Shown: positions 5,143-6,423 of the stretch, piece by piece | Layout of the letters: every line of letters begins with the position of its first letter | Numbering within the stretch: the first letter of the stretch is position 1 | Assembly: GCA_945861365.1 (NCBI GenBank) | Contig: CAMAUH010000259.1 | Coordinates: 1 to 6,423, forward strand | DNA from: Candidatus Kuenenia stuttgartensis | GTDB lineage: Bacteria > Planctomycetota > UBA1135 > UBA2386 | Reading direction: 5' to 3' | DNA length: 6,423 nucleotides | Program-made: the position numbers and the translations under genes | Notes under the pieces: model-generated | Database searches by the model: none | The model's input: the letters and a program-made list of their open reading frames with translations, nothing else | Told to the model about the DNA's origin: nothing

Positions 5143-6171
5143 TCAGTCGCGCCGGGCGATGTAGGCGGCTTCGATCGCCGGCAGCATCGTCAGCACCACG
5201 TCGGCGACCTTCTGCAGGCTCGCCGCGGACAGGTGCTCGATCGTGTCGGTCGCCTTGTGCCAGTGCGGGTTGCCGTTCAGGTCGATCAGGTCGACGGCCG
5301 GGATGCCGACGTCGAGGAACGGCATGTGGTCGTCGCTGGCGGCTTCCGCGCGCTGGAAGAACTGCGCTGCGTGCCCGGTCGCGACCGCCGCGCTCCACAC
5401 GAACTGGCGCAGCTGCGGCGTCGAGTAGAGCTCCTCCTGGATGTGCAGGTCGCTGCGGCCGACCATGTCGAGCAGCACCAGCGCACCGATGCGCGGCGAC
5501 TCGCCGAGCAGCTCGGCGTCGCGGTGGCGCTTGCAGAAGCGCTTGCTGCCGAACATCGCGCGCGCGCCGTCGTTCCAGCGCCAGTCGAGGCTCTCCTCGC
5601 CGTCGAAGAACACCAGCTCGATCGTCGCCGCGTTGGTGCGCGCTTGCAGCTCCGGCGCCAGCGCCAGCAGCAGCGCCACGCCCGACGCGCCGTCGTTGGC
5701 GCCGACGAAGTGGAAGTTGTTGTCGGGGTCAGGGTGGCCCGTGGTGCACTTCGTGTCGTGATGGCACGCGAGCACGATGCGCTCCTTCTTCGTGCCGGCG
5801 ATCGTCGCCGACAGGTTGGTGAACGTGATGCGTTCCTTGCGGTCGGTCCACGTGTCGCGCTGCACGGTCAGGCCGAGTCCTTCCAGCGTGCGCTGGATGT
5901 GGTCGAGCTGCTGCGTCCAGCCCGGCGTGCCCGGGTAGCGCGGCCCGAAGCCGGTCAGCGTGCGCGCGTGCGCCATGGCGCGTTCACCGACGTCGGCGGG
6001 GGCCCGCACCGCGGTCAGCGTCGGCGCGGTGCGCTTGTCGATCTCTTCCTGCGCCTTGCGCGCCGGCGCCTGGCTCGCAGCACCGTTCTGTGGCGCGCGA
6101 TAGGCCATCGAAGCGCCCATGCAGGCGCCGAGGGCGCCGACCAGCAGGGCGAGGGTCGTGGAGGCGCGCAT
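5143..6171 (-). CDS. M28-family glutaminyl-peptide cyclotransferase-like lipoprotein
   Basis: A 342-residue zinc enzyme of the M28 fold that looks closer to glutaminyl cyclases (QC) than to dizinc aminopeptidases. QCs convert N-terminal Gln of peptides to pyroglutamate. Matches to the animal-type QC, in order: RYPGTPG (78-84), LACHHDTK (134-141), FVGANDGASG (155-164, zinc Asp160), FFDGEES (188-194, catalytic Glu192, zinc Glu193) followed by a Trp-rich loop and FGSKRF, LLDMVGRSD (233-241, Asp235), SDDHMPFL (279-286, Asp281), and HWHKATD (303-309, zinc His305). The N-terminus has Arg2, a hydrophobic core and a lipobox LGAC (14-17), so it is probably a lipoprotein anchored at Cys17 and acting outside the cytoplasm. 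The ATG at 6171 is chosen because the signal sequence starts here and AGGA precedes it by 8 nt; an in-frame start at 6309 would run into the upstream gene. It lies 14 nt after another M28/QC-like gene. QC versus aminopeptidase activity needs an assay. Confidence 0.82.
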   Translation of the reverse strand: MRASTTLALLVGALGACMGASMAYRAPQNGAASQAPARKAQEEIDKRTAPTLTAVRAPADVGERAMAHARTLTGFGPRYPGTPGWTQQLDHIQRTLEGLGLTVQRDTWTDRKERITFTNLSATIAGTKKERIVLACHHDTKCTTGHPDPDNNFHFVGANDGASGVALLLALAPELQARTNAATIELVFFDGEESLDWRWNDGARAMFGSKRFCKRHRDAELLGESPRIGALVLLDMVGRSDLHIQEELYSTPQLRQFVWSAAVATGHAAQFFQRAEAASDDHMPFLDVGIPAVDLIDLNGNPHWHKATDTIEHLSAASLQKVADVVLTMLPAIEAAYIARRD

Positions 6172-6179
6172 CGTTCGGG

Positions 6180-6183
6180 TCCT
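6180..6183 (-). promoter_or_regulatory. Shine-Dalgarno AGGA for the QC-like gene
   Basis: AGGA lies 8 nt before the ATG at 6171, in the 14-nt gap after the upstream stop codon. It fixes the start and suggests that the two M28 genes share one message. Confidence 0.55.
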
Positions 6184-6185
6184 GC

Positions 6186-6423
6186 TCACTTCTTCTTGCC
6201 GAGCACGAAGTCCTCGAGTTGCGGCAACGCCTGCATGACGAGGTTGCCGGCGAACGCCAGCGAGTCGCTGTCCATCGCGTCGAGGTTGTCGTCGGCGGTG
6301 TGCCACCATTGCTGGTAGCGCGAGTCGACCTGCGGCTGCTGGCCGGCCTGCAAGCCCTGCAGGTGCGGCGGCAGGCGGCGGGCGAAGTCGATCAGCAGCA
6401 CGCTCGGCACGCCGAAGCGAGTG
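6186..6423 (-). CDS. M28/QC-like metallopeptidase, C-terminal end (cut by right edge)
   Basis: Only the last 78 residues are in the window; the reading frame is open through the right edge. FGVPSVLLIDF followed by QQWWHTADDNLDAMDSDSLA and a closing helix is the end of an M28-fold enzyme: the strand leading to the last metal ligand, His in WWHTADD, and the C-terminal helix. The neighbouring QC-like protein has the same order (VGIPAVDLIDL, HWHKATDT, then a helix), but here about 20 extra residues rich in Gln and Leu lie between strand and metal-binding His. The WHT-x-DD form is also what animal QCs carry at this spot. The protein ends in three lysines. Its other metal ligands, signal peptide and length are outside the window. 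It is probably a diverged tandem paralogue of its downstream neighbour and co-transcribed with it. Confidence 0.75.
   Translation of the reverse strand, partial: TRFGVPSVLLIDFARRLPPHLQGLQAGQQPQVDSRYQQWWHTADDNLDAMDSDSLAFAGNLVMQALPQLEDFVLGKKK

Noticed and set aside
3325..5822. Very long + strand open frames (3325-4950, 541 codons; 4272-5822, 516 codons) across the hydrolase, EF-hand and QC-like genes
   Set aside because: Their translations are Arg/Ala/Ser-rich without any domain, while the - strand frames carry complete catalytic motifs and signal peptides. High GC at third codon positions removes stops from the opposite strand.

Overview
This is a high-GC window (roughly two thirds G+C by eye) from a bacterial chromosome. 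The gene content suggests a Planctomycetota-like organism. It has a TIGR03364-type FAD oxidoreductase next to a PhnZ-type HD oxygenase, a DUF5690 membrane protein beside them, charged EF-hand secreted proteins, M28/glutaminyl-cyclase-like enzymes, and an orphan C-terminal tail (pattern ALVG-x-x-x-x-QxxVxDPxAN-xxGLTxTN) of a kind I associate with secreted proteins of that phylum. The taxonomic call is inference from gene content only.

Layout. The left tenth (2-1215, + strand) is the end of a phosphonate-catabolism operon: the C-terminal half of an FAD-dependent amine oxidase (TIGR03364/PbfD type), coupled by an ATGA overlap to a complete PhnZ-like mixed-valent di-iron HD oxygenase. Everything else is on the - strand. 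Facing the operon is a 12-helix DUF5690/MFS-like membrane protein (1151-2518), whose tail overlaps the oxygenase gene by 65 bp. I infer that it moves phosphonates or organophosphates, from its neighbours and from OPA-transporter-like motifs.

Reading the - strand from right to left (its 5' to 3' direction), the remaining genes are: the C-terminal end of an M28/QC-like peptidase cut by the right edge (6186-6423); a complete lipoprotein-type M28/glutaminyl-peptide cyclotransferase-like enzyme (5143-6171); a small secreted EF-hand protein with an Arg/Glu repeat (4269-5018); two abutting alpha/beta hydrolases (3430-4218 and 2714-3427); and a broken gene tail (2559-2699). Short hairpins follow closely behind three of the stop codons on this strand.

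How the genes may work together. Oxidoreductase, PhnZ-like oxygenase and DUF5690 protein form a plausible unit for taking up and oxidatively degrading 2-aminoethylphosphonate or an N-methylated form. The QC-like enzyme and the EF-hand protein may be linked, because the predicted mature EF-hand protein begins with Gln, the residue glutaminyl cyclases act on. The two alpha/beta hydrolases look co-translated but their substrates cannot be read from sequence. No stretch over 300 bases lacks a gene. I saw no tRNA, rRNA, CRISPR array, insertion sequence or phage gene, and nothing here is clearly a new defence or mobile system.
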